Positions 24,871 to 33,840 of a DNA stretch of 55,882 bases are shown piece after piece. The position numbers and the translations under genes are program-made. A model generated the notes under the pieces. That model did no database searches. It was not told where the DNA came from and saw only the letters and a list, made by a program, of their open reading frames with translations. Position 1 is the first letter of the stretch. Every line of letters starts with the position of its first letter. Source of the DNA: Bacillota bacterium (GTDB lineage Bacteria; Bacillota; Clostridia; Lachnospirales; Cellulosilyticaceae); NCBI GenBank assembly GCA_023393125.1, contig JAEWMQ010000069.1:1-55882 (forward strand), given 5' to 3'.

Positions 24871-25831
24871 TTTAGCTCTTGGGATCACTACCTTCACATT
24901 TATGCTCCTTTTTTTCGATATTAAAATTTTTGATGGTTTATATAAGGTAATAATGGATATTAGTACTACTTTGGTTGACTATGTTCAAGATTATAATAAA
25001 AAGCGATATATAGAACGTATGAAACGAGAAAAAATTGTACTTGAAAAAGAAAATTTATTTGCAAAATATAATAGGTTAGTGGAGGGGCTTATTTCAGATT
25101 TCAACTTACCATTGACTTTAGAAAGTTTTACTTCTGTATTATCAATTGTTTTTATCATTGTAGTTTTGATAATTGTTTTATTTATCCAAAGTGTGAGTTT
25201 AGCGGTAGTTATTGCAGTAGCACTTTTCATAGGCTTATTAACCTTTTTCGTTATGCAGTCTAAGAGTATTCGAATGGAAAAATTAGAGAGTATTATGGAT
25301 GCCGAGGACCTTATTTGCCCATTAGCTAGAGATGGTGTATTAGTAGCCATTAAGAAAGTTATGGAAAGTGATGAATATATTAATCCTAATATTAGGCCAT
25401 ATTTCGCCCAGTTTATTGATAACTGCGAACAAAACGGATATTCCTTTAAACAAGCTATTACATTACTAAATAAGCAATTAGGTAGTAAGTTTGATAACTT
25501 CACTAAAAAGGCAGTTATATTTGAATATAATGAGCGAAAAGGAATGGCAGATGTATTTTTAGATATAGTAGATGAAAATGCCGTGTTACGAGAAATGAAT
25601 GCTAGAAAAGAACGTATTTTTAGAAAGATGAACAGGGATTTCTTAATTAAAATTTTCATCATTATGGTTTTCTTTATTTACGCTCTTAGTGTACAGGGGT
25701 TTAAAGAGTTCATGGTAGGCACAGAGGCTGGGAAAATTATTAATACAGCAATGATTAGTATCATTTGTATAAGTTTTGCCAGATGTCAATCCCTTCAAGG
25801 AGATTTGAGTATAGGAGGGGAGAGAAAATGA
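24848..25831 (+). CDS. tadB: TadB-like inner-membrane platform protein
   Basis: A 327-residue membrane protein with a helix at each end and a central pair (SVLSIVFIIVVLIIVLFIQ, AVVIAVALFIGLLTFFV), enclosing the cytoplasmic type II secretion F domain (about 135-265). The start overlaps the tadA end by 23 bases with GAGGAAGAGG ahead of the ATG. TadB and TadC form the membrane platform on which the ATPase acts. Similarity is by topology and position; the F domain is divergent. Confidence 0.75.
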   Translation: MDLALIVSLALGITTFTFMLLFFDIKIFDGLYKVIMDISTTLVDYVQDYNKKRYIERMKREKIVLEKENLFAKYNRLVEGLISDFNLPLTLESFTSVLSIVFIIVVLIIVLFIQSVSLAVVIAVALFIGLLTFFVMQSKSIRMEKLESIMDAEDLICPLARDGVLVAIKKVMESDEYINPNIRPYFAQFIDNCEQNGYSFKQAITLLNKQLGSKFDNFTKKAVIFEYNERKGMADVFLDIVDENAVLREMNARKERIFRKMNRDFLIKIFIIMVFFIYALSVQGFKEFMVGTEAGKIINTAMISIICISFARCQSLQGDLSIGGERK

Positions 25832-26709
25832 TTTTTATTAGTAAATTAATGATTCTTAGCTGTGTGATTTACTTAGTCAAAGTTTTTTTATATCCCTATT
25901 ATAGACCTGTAAGCAATAAGCATAAAAAAAGAACAAGGTCTCATCAAAAGCAACTCAAAAAAGAGCAACAAGCAGCAAAGATAAAGGCCATTAAGCGCCG
26001 CATTGGGAAGAATTACATAGCCTATCTCTTAGGTGAGGCTGAGAGAAAAAGATTAAAGAAAATGTTAGAACGTCTAGATAAAGATATGACTCCAGAGGAA
26101 GTGAGATTAGATCAATTTCTTTATGCAACGGCGGCAATAGTATTTGCTATCTTCGCTTTCAAAGTAAACACAATGTTAGGATATGCATGTTTAATCCTAG
26201 TTGTATTAGGATGGTTATATCCTGTAGATGAGTTAGAGAAAACGATTGAACTTAAAAATAAGTATATAGCTAATGATTTTCCCGCCTTTTATAGTATGGT
26301 GTATTATCAGTACTCAAAAACAGTCAACATCTTTTTTGCAGATGTGATTAGAGATTATTTACCTAATGCTAATACTTATATGGCAGAGGAATTAGGTTTT
26401 ATGTTAGATAATATTGATTTTGGAGAAGAGTTTGTATTAAAGCAGTTTAAAAAGAGAGTACCACTACATTATATTATTAAGTTTTGTGACATCATGGAAA
26501 CGAGACTTAAGGGATATGATAATGTCTCCCAAATGGCTTATTTAAAAAATGAACTTGATGAATTTAGAGTAAGAGAACTAGAAAATGAATTAGAAAAAAG
26601 ACAAAAATCTAATGCTAAAATACAGCTTATTTTAATTATTATATTAGGAATTTATATTTTTATATATTATCTATTTACCATTATGGAATCAATGACTATG
26701 TTTCAATAA
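25828..26709 (+). CDS. tadC: TadC-like inner-membrane platform protein
   Basis: A 293-residue protein. The ATG at 25828 overlaps the tadB stop (ATGA) and has AGGAGGGGAG in front. One N-terminal helix is followed by a very basic linker (residues about 28-70), two central helices (FLYATAAIVFAIFAFKV, LGYACLILVVLGWLY), a cytoplasmic domain and a C-terminal helix (LILIIILGIYIFIYYLF). This matches the TadC partner of TadB. Coding context and coupling are strong, the sequence signal moderate. Confidence 0.73.
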   Translation: MIFISKLMILSCVIYLVKVFLYPYYRPVSNKHKKRTRSHQKQLKKEQQAAKIKAIKRRIGKNYIAYLLGEAERKRLKKMLERLDKDMTPEEVRLDQFLYATAAIVFAIFAFKVNTMLGYACLILVVLGWLYPVDELEKTIELKNKYIANDFPAFYSMVYYQYSKTVNIFFADVIRDYLPNANTYMAEELGFMLDNIDFGEEFVLKQFKKRVPLHYIIKFCDIMETRLKGYDNVSQMAYLKNELDEFRVRELENELEKRQKSNAKIQLILIIILGIYIFIYYLFTIMESMTMFQ

Positions 26710-26773
26710 AAAGATATGTAAACCTAGCTAATAGGCACATATAGATTAATAAATAATAAGGGAGGATTCAAAA

Positions 26774-27010
26774 ATGAAAAAAATGATAGAGAAGATGGAA
26801 GTAACAAAAATGAAAATAACTACAGAAATTAAGAGTATGGTGGAGCAAGAAAAAGGTGAGTTTGGAATTAAACAATTAGCAATCACAGTAGGCATTATTA
26901 TTATTGTTGGTTTTGTTATTGGTTTGTTACAAGGCGGGTTATTAGAAGGTTGGATTGGAGAAGTATGGACTTTCTTATTTGATACAATTCAAAATATGGT
27001 AGGGGCTTAA
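26774..27010 (+). CDS. Flp/type IVb pilin-like protein
   Basis: A 78-residue protein with a charged leader of about 30 residues (with EQEKGEFGIKQ) followed by one long hydrophobic helix (LAITVGIIIIVGFVIGLLQGG) and a short tail. This is the pilin plan: a leader removed by prepilin peptidase, then a helix that packs in the filament core. The cleavage site is probably at G-EFGIKQ, but the classic Flp G-x4-E-Y motif is not exact. GGGAGGATT precedes the ATG. A single abundant subunit gene right after tadC is the normal order. It ends one base before the next gene. Confidence 0.65.
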   Translation: MKKMIEKMEVTKMKITTEIKSMVEQEKGEFGIKQLAITVGIIIIVGFVIGLLQGGLLEGWIGEVWTFLFDTIQNMVGA

Positions 27011-27496
27011 GTGAGAGGAATTGCTAAGGCTACCCTTATTAGTATCATTGTAACAGTTGCCCTATTTGTGTTTACTAGTTTTATTTATTTTTTTCCATGG
27101 TATACAACACTTATAGTTGAGACTTTTAATCTTTCACAAATAGTGGCTGGAGATAACTATTTAAAAGAGTCTTATTACAAAGATACTTTATCTAGGCTGC
27201 AAGATAAGCCTATTTTTAAAGAATATCGTGATGAAATTCGTATCACAGTACGCAAAGAAGATGGAAAAATATACGAGTATGGAGATGATGATGAAACAAT
27301 CTATGAGACTAGTGTGGACCAAGATAAGCCTTATCAACAAAGAGGTCATACCATTGAGGTAACAATAGAGGCTGTGTACCCATTAAGAGTTAAAATATGG
27401 GGGAAAACCATTACAAAAGAGATAGATAGGCATTTTACCATGAAGACAGTCGGTCTGAAGCATTATAAGGATTTAGATTACTACACGATTAAATAG
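27011..27496 (+). CDS. TadE-like single-pass envelope protein
   Basis: A 161-residue protein starting at a GTG directly behind the pilin stop. An N-terminal helix (ATLISIIVTVALFVFTSFIYFF) is followed by an extracellular domain with a very acidic middle (DGKIYEYGDDDETIYE) and a beta-rich end. The layout fits TadE-type pseudopilins, which help assembly, but no diagnostic motif is visible. Together with the next gene it bridges the Tad genes and the type VII genes. Confidence 0.5.
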   Translation: MRGIAKATLISIIVTVALFVFTSFIYFFPWYTTLIVETFNLSQIVAGDNYLKESYYKDTLSRLQDKPIFKEYRDEIRITVRKEDGKIYEYGDDDETIYETSVDQDKPYQQRGHTIEVTIEAVYPLRVKIWGKTITKEIDRHFTMKTVGLKHYKDLDYYTIK

Positions 27497-27505
27497 GAGG
27501 GAATT

Positions 27506-28009
27506 ATGAGGGAACTTGCATATATTGTCCTAGGAATTATTTTCCTATCTAGTTTAGTACAGCCATTTACAGAGATGGCAGAAGCCTGTAGGCAGAAGAT
27601 AGTAATCAATTCAGCTATTAATAATTCTTTCCGCGCAGCAAGAGATAGAAGTTTAAAGGAAGAAAGCTTACAGAACCTAGATGCAGAAATAGATATAGAA
27701 GCATTCTATGATTATTTCTCAGATGCATTCTGTAATAGTTTAGATTTAAGTGAAGCATCCAGAAACCAAGGTGAGTATGGCTCTATGACATTCGATTCCT
27801 ATAATGATGACTTTAATGAAATACGTGTAGAGTTTCAAATCAGTGATGGTGACGATTATGATGATAAGGTAAAAAAGCAAGTTGAGATTTATGCTAAAAC
27901 TAACTATAAGTTTAAAGTAGGCATTTTAAAAGCTCTAGAAGATAAGTCTAAATATGCTGATTATGCTTTAGAGTTTAAAAAAGAGTATCTCTTATTAGTA
28001 AAGAATTAA
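27506..28009 (+). CDS. TadE/TadF-like pseudopilin candidate
   Basis: A 167-residue protein. The N-terminal helix MRELAYIVLGIIFLSSLVQPF has almost no leader, as in minor pseudopilins. The rest is acidic and probably extracellular. AGGAGGGAAT precedes the ATG. It ends 13 bases before the YukD-like gene, so it shares a transcript with type VII components. The TadE/F assignment is positional. Confidence 0.48.
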   Translation: MRELAYIVLGIIFLSSLVQPFTEMAEACRQKIVINSAINNSFRAARDRSLKEESLQNLDAEIDIEAFYDYFSDAFCNSLDLSEASRNQGEYGSMTFDSYNDDFNEIRVEFQISDGDDYDDKVKKQVEIYAKTNYKFKVGILKALEDKSKYADYALEFKKEYLLLVKN

Positions 28010-28022
28010 AGGGGATCAAAAG

Positions 28023-28253
28023 ATGGATTATATATTTATAACACTCAATATAAGTAAAGATACAAGTTATGAACTCAAAATACCTGCAGAGATTACAGCT
28101 GGCGAACTTATAGAGATGATTAGTGAAGCGTTTCATCTCAAAAGCACAGCTAAAAGAGTTCTTCATGCAGAGCCACTAGGAAGGATACTTGGGGAAGATG
28201 AAGTACTTATAAAAGAAGGTGTCTTTAATGGGTCGCAAATTACGTTGCTTTAA
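28023..28253 (+). CDS. esaB: YukD/EsaB ubiquitin-like type VII component
   Basis: A 76-residue ubiquitin-fold protein: IFITLNISKDTSYELKIPAEITAGELIEMI shows the beta-grasp start, and GRILGEDEVLIKEGVFNGSQITLL the YukD-type end. YukD/EsaB is a soluble cytoplasmic component required for secretion by Firmicute type VII systems. AAAGGGGATC precedes the ATG. It stands directly between TadE-like genes and the essC unit, tying both machines together. Confidence 0.8.
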   Translation: MDYIFITLNISKDTSYELKIPAEITAGELIEMISEAFHLKSTAKRVLHAEPLGRILGEDEVLIKEGVFNGSQITLL

Positions 28254-28264
28254 GAGGAGAAAAG

Positions 28265-29089
28265 ATGAAGGCTAACAATATACAAAATGGAGGGTTGATT
28301 TGTCAGGTAGATGACAAATTGGTTATAGGAAATAGAGTAAAAGGAACAGGAATGTACTGGCTTCAAGGTGGTAGATGCCAAGAATTAAAGGATATAATGC
28401 CTTGGTTTATGAATGAAGATGAGGCATGCATTTACTATAGTGATGAACTTAAGGATAGATACCTTTGTAGGATGTCCATAAGTGATAGAGTAGATGTGAC
28501 ATTGGTAAAGGAGCCAGTATATCTTTTGCAACGACATAAAAATGACCTCTTTTATATTAATGAGAAAAACAGACAACTCTATTGCTATAGTATAGAAGAC
28601 AGAGCAGTACGTAGCATTATAGAACAAGAAATTTCTGATTTTGTTATAACGCAGGAAGGTATATGTTATAGCAATGAAAGAGGAATCTTTAAGACATCTT
28701 TTGATGGCAGGGAAAATGAAAAAATCAGCAAACACCAAGCTATACGTTTAAATTGTGATGAGAATTATCTTGTTTTTGCAGATAAAGAGCAAGAATACAT
28801 ATTAAGTTATATTAATTTGCAAAGTGGGGATGTAAAGACTATAGAAGGGAGCATGACAAGTAGTATCTTAGTTACAGATGGACAAATCTTTTATAGTAAC
28901 GCAAAAGAAAACTCTCACATTTATAGATATAGTATAGAAAGTGATTTGCAATTTAAAATAGTACCGGAAAGAGCTGACTACCTTCATCTAATTGATAGCA
29001 ACTTATATTATTTGAGTAAGGATAAAAAAATATGGATGAAGGCACCTATTCAAGGAGGTAAAGCAACACCGGTCACCGAATCATTTTAG
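28265..29089 (+). CDS. Cytoplasmic beta-propeller-like protein between esaB and essC
   Basis: A 274-residue protein with no signal peptide or membrane helix. It shows repeated units of about 40 residues with Y/F-Y-hydrophobic starts (YWLQGGRCQEL, CIYYSDELKDRYLCRM, LFYINEKNRQLYCYS, ICYSNERGIFKTSFDG, IFYSNAKENSHIYRYS, LYYLSKDKKIWMKA), like DUF5050-type propellers. Six blades can be counted. It occupies the place where EssB-like genes are expected in type VII loci, but shows no pseudokinase or membrane features. AAGAGGAGAAAAG upstream of the ATG. Function unknown; a scaffold is possible. Confidence 0.6.
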   Translation: MKANNIQNGGLICQVDDKLVIGNRVKGTGMYWLQGGRCQELKDIMPWFMNEDEACIYYSDELKDRYLCRMSISDRVDVTLVKEPVYLLQRHKNDLFYINEKNRQLYCYSIEDRAVRSIIEQEISDFVITQEGICYSNERGIFKTSFDGRENEKISKHQAIRLNCDENYLVFADKEQEYILSYINLQSGDVKTIEGSMTSSILVTDGQIFYSNAKENSHIYRYSIESDLQFKIVPERADYLHLIDSNLYYLSKDKKIWMKAPIQGGKATPVTESF

Positions 29090-29120
29090 TTAAGATAAAC
29101 AAAGAAGGGAAATAGCTATT

Positions 29121-32100
29121 ATGGAGGAAAATAAGGGCATTATTTTTAGTAGACCACCACGTTTTCTACCAGAATTACCTAAAGGAGAAGTGGAGATTCC
29201 AGCACCACCATCGAATCAAGATAAGCCAGAGATTGGGTGGCTAAGTATATTATTACCACCAGCAGTGATGATTGCAGGTTCCGTATTAATGAGTATGACA
29301 ATGAAATCCAATTCTTTTTATATATACATTACAATGGCTACAACTGCTGTAACCATATTTATATCCATACTTAATGCCACGAATCAAATCAAAAAGTATA
29401 AAAAGTACATAAGAACAAGAAAGAAAAAATATTTACAGCTCATTAATGACTTAAAGACAGAGTTTACTTTGGCTAAAGAGCAACAAATTGTAGCTATGAA
29501 TGAAATTAATCCATCACCAGCTGATTGCCTAGATAGATTAAAGTGCACGGATAGTAAATTATGGGAGAGAACGCCTGCCCATGATGACTTCTTATCAGTA
29601 CGTATGGGAATTGGAAGTATTCCTGCTTCTTTGCAGCCTAAATATCAAAAGGCAGGGCTACTTATGGAGCCAGACCCACTTCAAGAAGAACCAGAAAAAT
29701 TGGGGAAAGCTTTTGAAATGGTGAGTGATTTACCTGTATGCCTAGAGATCTTAAAATCAGAGCTCTGTGGCATTGCGGGAAGTGAAAAAGAAGTAAGAGA
29801 ATTACTTAAAATACTTGCTTTGCAGATAGGAACTAATCACTGTTATCAAGATGTAAAACTAGTTCTTCTGTTAAAAGAAGATGAGCTCGCAGACTGGGAA
29901 TGGATTAAGCACTTGCCACATGTATGGGATGATGATTTTAGAATTCGTTTCATTATGTGTGGTACGGCTATAGCACATAATACATTAAGTGTTCTTTTTG
30001 AACAGCTCAAGGAAAGAGAAAATAGAGTAAGTAAATCAGACCAAGGCGCTTATAGCTTTTCACAATATGTATTTATCGTTTCAGATTCTGAGCTCTTAGA
30101 AGAAGAAGCGATTAGTAAGTATCTCTTCAGTGGCCATCGTCACCTAGGTGTCTCTACCATTTTCACAGCAGAGCGTAAAGAATATTTACCAATGAATTGT
30201 AGGAGCGTCGTAACACTTAAGGGACAGGTAGGTAACTATGCTAATAAAGATTCCGGCATGCAGATTACTTTTAATGTAGATTCTGTGAATGCAGAGGAAT
30301 TAGAAAGAGCAAGTAGGTATTTAGCGCCTGTACGTTTGAAAAAGTCATCTGCTAATTTTACCTTACCCAAATCTATTACTTTACTAGAAACTATGTCAGC
30401 TAAAAGGGTAGAAGATGTAGATGTACTAAATAAGTGGCGAGCTAATAAAACATACAATGGTATGGGGGTACCTATAGGTGCTAGAGCCGGTGGCGAATTA
30501 TTTAATTTAGATATGCAAGCTTATGAAACAAGTCATGGACCTCATGGGCTTGTAGCTGGGACAACAGGTTCGGGTAAAAGTGAGCTTTTACAAAGTATTA
30601 TTATTTCTTTGGCAATTAACTTTCATCCACATGATGTAGTTTTCGTACTTATTGACTATAAGGGTGGAGGCATGGCTGATGTTTTTAAGGGGATGCCTCA
30701 TCTGGTAGGTACGATTACTAACTTAGGAGGAAATCAAACAACGAGAGCGCTTGTTTCTATTAAGAGTGAGCTTAAGAGAAGACAGGCCATATTTTCTGCT
30801 CATGAAGTTAATAACATTGATAAATACCAAAAGCTTTATCATGCAGGTAAGGCTAAAGAGCCACTGCCTCATCTCATTATGATTGCAGATGAGTTCGCTG
30901 AGCTTAAAGCTGAGCAACCTGATTTTATGAAGGAATTAGTTAGTGCAGCCAGAGTTGGACGAAGCTTAGGTGTTCACCTTATCTTAGCAACACAAAAACC
31001 TGCAGGTGTAGTAGATGATCAGATTTGGAGTAATTCACGTTTTAAAATTTGTTTGAAGGTTCAAGATGAGACAGATAGTAGGGATGTTATTAAACGTCCT
31101 GATGCAGCTATGATTAAAGAACCAGGTCGTGGGTACATCCAAGTTGGTAATGATGAGATATTCGAGATGTTTCAATCTACTTTCTCAGGAGCAGATTATG
31201 ATCCTGATGGACAGGCAAGTAGGAAAAATAAGAACAAGAAGAAATTATTTAAGGTTAATTTAGATGGTAGAGCCGCGCAGATTTATCCAATGGACCAAGA
31301 GCATGTAGATAAGTCAGAAAGAGACTCACAGCTTAAGGCAATGGTGGAATATATTACAGCGGTAGCTAAAGAAAATCATATAGAAGCACTTAAGGGACCG
31401 TGGCTACCACCACTAGCTGAAACCATCTATTTAGATGAAGTATTAGATTATATTAAGCCTCAGGAAGATAAGCAAAAGGAAGTATGGCAAAATCAAAATG
31501 AAGAATTAATTGCAACTATTGGTATTGAAGATGATCCTAAAGGACAAATACAAGCACCATTAGCTTTAAATTTCACGTCCGAAGGAAACCTTATTATTTA
31601 TGGCGCGGCAGGTACAGGAAAGACTACGCTCATAGAGGGAATTGCGATGTCTCTTGCCTATCGTTATAGTCCACAGCAATTTAGCTTATACATTATGGAC
31701 TTTGGTGGGGGAACGCTTAAGAAGTATGAGCAAATGCCTCATTGTGGTGGTGTAATGGGCATTGAGGATGAAGATAAGATTAATCAATTTATGCTCTTTA
31801 TTTTTAGGATGATGGAAGAGCGTAAAGAAGCAATGGCACAGCAATTTGTAGCTAATATTCAAGCTTATAATAAAATGTCAGATCAAAAATTTCCATATAT
31901 TATTTTAGTTATAGATAATTACTTTGCATTAAGTGAAACCTATGAAGAAGTAGATGAAAAGATTCTTACTCTTTCTAGAGAGGGAATAAAATACGGTATT
32001 TATTTAATTGTTACCTCTAATAGCCCGACTCTAATACGGTACAAATTTAGCATTAACTTTAAAATGGCTATTTCGTTGCAGCTTACAGATGAAACAGAGT

Positions 32101-33029
32101 ATTCAAATGTAGTCGGAAGAACAGAAGGCTTAGTACCTGATAAGGTACTTGGAAGAGGCCTTATTAAAGTGGAATATCCAGTAGAGTTTCAAGCAACCTT
32201 ACCATATGGTAAAGAACAAACGATTTTGGATGTAGTGAAGTACTTTAATAAGATGGATGGTGTGAAAAAGGCTATCCCTATTCCACAAATGCCAGAACGT
32301 ATAAGCATTCTTAAGATTAATGAGGAAGCTTCATCTGATATGCTTATTATTGGTCTTAATCAGAACGATATGTTACCAGTAACCATAGACCTTAAGACGA
32401 ATATAGCCATTATGGTAGCGGGAGAGGTACAAACTGGTAAGAGTACAACGCTTATTTCATGGATTAAGGCAATTAGAAATAGAGTTGGGGAAGAACAGTT
32501 GCAACTTTATCTAGCGGATTCTAACAATATGGGACTCTTTAACTTAAGTCAAGAAATAGAACATTTTGATCTTAAGAATGGAGAGATAGAAGAGATTACT
32601 AGTGAATTAAGAGATACGCTAGAGCAAAGAAGAGAAGAGCTTAATGAGTGTAGAAGAAATAATGGGGATATGAATGAAGTATATGCAAATTGGAAGCAAA
32701 TTGTTATTGCATTTGATAATATAAATGAGTTTGCAGAAGATGGCGACTTTGATTTTAAAGAACTAATGGAATTTGTCATCAAAAAGTGTTATGGCTTAAA
32801 AGTAATCATTTTAGCAGCAGGTATAGAAGCCGAATATAATGATAACTGGGATGGCCTAGTAAAGGCTATCAAAGAAGCTCAAGTAGGGGTGTTGCTAGGC
32901 AGCATAAAAGAACAAAGCTTATACAATATACGTGTACCATATGGTTATTATGAAAAAGAAATGCAATTGGGTGATGGCTATTTAATAACCAAGAACAAGT
33001 ATATACCGCTAAAATTAGCGACTATATAA
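29121..33029 (+). CDS. essC: Type VII secretion ATPase EssC (FtsK/SpoIIIE type)
   Basis: A 1302-residue membrane ATPase that recognises and drives export of WXG100 proteins and toxins. Two helices near the N terminus (about 36-80) are followed by a DUF-type segment and three P-loop domains. P-loop 1 is GTTGSGKSE (480-488) with Walker B LIMIADEFAEL. P-loop 2 is GAAGTGKTT (828-836) with LVIDNYF. P-loop 3 is GEVQTGKST (about 1101-1109) with IAFDNIN. Lysines are kept in all three. The two FHA domains at the start of Bacillus and Staphylococcus EssC are missing, which explains the shorter length. GAAGGGAAA precedes the ATG. It is followed by two WXG100 genes. Confidence 0.93.
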   Translation: MEENKGIIFSRPPRFLPELPKGEVEIPAPPSNQDKPEIGWLSILLPPAVMIAGSVLMSMTMKSNSFYIYITMATTAVTIFISILNATNQIKKYKKYIRTRKKKYLQLINDLKTEFTLAKEQQIVAMNEINPSPADCLDRLKCTDSKLWERTPAHDDFLSVRMGIGSIPASLQPKYQKAGLLMEPDPLQEEPEKLGKAFEMVSDLPVCLEILKSELCGIAGSEKEVRELLKILALQIGTNHCYQDVKLVLLLKEDELADWEWIKHLPHVWDDDFRIRFIMCGTAIAHNTLSVLFEQLKERENRVSKSDQGAYSFSQYVFIVSDSELLEEEAISKYLFSGHRHLGVSTIFTAERKEYLPMNCRSVVTLKGQVGNYANKDSGMQITFNVDSVNAEELERASRYLAPVRLKKSSANFTLPKSITLLETMSAKRVEDVDVLNKWRANKTYNGMGVPIGARAGGELFNLDMQAYETSHGPHGLVAGTTGSGKSELLQSIIISLAINFHPHDVVFVLIDYKGGGMADVFKGMPHLVGTITNLGGNQTTRALVSIKSELKRRQAIFSAHEVNNIDKYQKLYHAGKAKEPLPHLIMIADEFAELKAEQPDFMKELVSAARVGRSLGVHLILATQKPAGVVDDQIWSNSRFKICLKVQDETDSRDVIKRPDAAMIKEPGRGYIQVGNDEIFEMFQSTFSGADYDPDGQASRKNKNKKKLFKVNLDGRAAQIYPMDQEHVDKSERDSQLKAMVEYITAVAKENHIEALKGPWLPPLAETIYLDEVLDYIKPQEDKQKEVWQNQNEELIATIGIEDDPKGQIQAPLALNFTSEGNLIIYGAAGTGKTTLIEGIAMSLAYRYSPQQFSLYIMDFGGGTLKKYEQMPHCGGVMGIEDEDKINQFMLFIFRMMEERKEAMAQQFVANIQAYNKMSDQKFPYIILVIDNYFALSETYEEVDEKILTLSREGIKYGIYLIVTSNSPTLIRYKFSINFKMAISLQLTDETEYSNVVGRTEGLVPDKVLGRGLIKVEYPVEFQATLPYGKEQTILDVVKYFNKMDGVKKAIPIPQMPERISILKINEEASSDMLIIGLNQNDMLPVTIDLKTNIAIMVAGEVQTGKSTTLISWIKAIRNRVGEEQLQLYLADSNNMGLFNLSQEIEHFDLKNGEIEEITSELRDTLEQRREELNECRRNNGDMNEVYANWKQIVIAFDNINEFAEDGDFDFKELMEFVIKKCYGLKVIILAAGIEAEYNDNWDGLVKAIKEAQVGVLLGSIKEQSLYNIRVPYGYYEKEMQLGDGYLITKNKYIPLKLATI

Positions 33030-33056
33030 ATTTAAATTAAAAAGGAGAGATTAATT

Positions 33057-33344
33057 ATGGCACAAATGACGTTTAGCGTTAATCAAGCCAAGACCATGTC
33101 TACAAAGTTAAAATCAGAAGCAAAAAAAGTAGACGGCATCAAAAGTAACTTAGACAAAGACATCAAAGATGTAAACAGCTACTGGAAAGGTGACTCACAA
33201 GATGCATTTAATGCACAGTACACAAAGTTTGCACCAAGCTTAGTAGAACTTTCTAAGCTAGTAACTGATATCGGCACTCAATTGGGGAAAATTGCTGACA
33301 TCAAAGAAGAAACAGAAAAGAAAATTGCAGCATCATTTAAATAA
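33057..33344 (+). CDS. WXG100 (EsxA-type) secreted protein A
   Basis: A 95-residue helical hairpin. The W-x-G turn is SYWKGDS at about residue 41-47, between two helices rich in Lys/Asp. No signal peptide, as expected for type VII substrates. The C terminus KIADIKEETEKKIAASF includes the Y/F-xxx-D/E-like export pattern in modified form. AAAAGGAGAGA precedes the ATG. It is paired with the next WXG100 gene, so a heterodimer or two homodimers may form; it is probably a machine component as well as a substrate. Confidence 0.92.
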   Translation: MAQMTFSVNQAKTMSTKLKSEAKKVDGIKSNLDKDIKDVNSYWKGDSQDAFNAQYTKFAPSLVELSKLVTDIGTQLGKIADIKEETEKKIAASFK

Positions 33345-33377
33345 TAAAAGAGTACATATATAAGGGAGGAATTAACC

Positions 33378-33671
33378 ATGGCAGAAATGATGGAATTTGA
33401 CGTCGCAAGAGCCAGAAAAACGACGTCTAATATTGATAATCAAGCAAAAGCATTAGAAACTCAAATGAAGCAAGTTAAAAAACTTATTGAAGAAACATCT
33501 TCTTGGTGGAAAGGTGATTCTGGTAAGAAATTCCTTGAGCAATACAATAAAATTGAGCCAAATGTTAAAAAACTTATTGAATGCGTAACAAACATTAGCC
33601 TTGAAGTTAAAGCAACGGCTGATGCTAAAGCAAAAGAAGAAGAAGAGATTGCTGCTCAATTAAGCAAATAG
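33378..33671 (+). CDS. WXG100 (EsxB-type) secreted protein B
   Basis: A 97-residue helical hairpin with SWWKGDSGKKF at the turn (about residue 42-48). The tail EVKATADAKAKEEEEIAAQLSK is amphipathic and acidic. GGGAGGAATT precedes the ATG. It differs clearly from protein A in sequence, so it is not a recent duplicate. A perfect terminator ends the train, which marks the right end of the presumed secretion-machine operon. Confidence 0.92.
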   Translation: MAEMMEFDVARARKTTSNIDNQAKALETQMKQVKKLIEETSSWWKGDSGKKFLEQYNKIEPNVKKLIECVTNISLEVKATADAKAKEEEEIAAQLSK

Positions 33672-33678
33672 TAGGGGG

Positions 33679-33714
33679 AAATAAAAGGATTACAGGATTG
33701 TAATCCTTTTATTT
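33679..33714 (+). terminator. Terminator of the Tad/type VII operon
   Basis: AAATAAAAGGATTACA pairs perfectly with TGTAATCCTTTTATTT around a 4-base loop (GGAT). Confidence 0.92.
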
Positions 33715-33840
33715 GAATTATAACGTATTCTCGTCAATACTTTGCAAAGAAGAGAATATGATAAAGATAGCTATATATAAAAGGAATAAGATGAATATGA
33801 ACAAAGAATCATTATAAATCAAAGATAAAGGGGGATTCAA

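Noticed and set aside
24991..25662. 223-residue open frame antisense to tadB
   Set aside because: It mirrors the tadB codons and has the Ser/Ile/Asn bias of an antisense shadow; the sense gene is coupled to tadA and tadC.
28023..33671. Idea that this is an ordinary Staphylococcus-type ess locus
   Set aside because: EsaA, EssA and EssB are absent, FHA domains are absent from EssC, and Tad genes are joined directly upstream.
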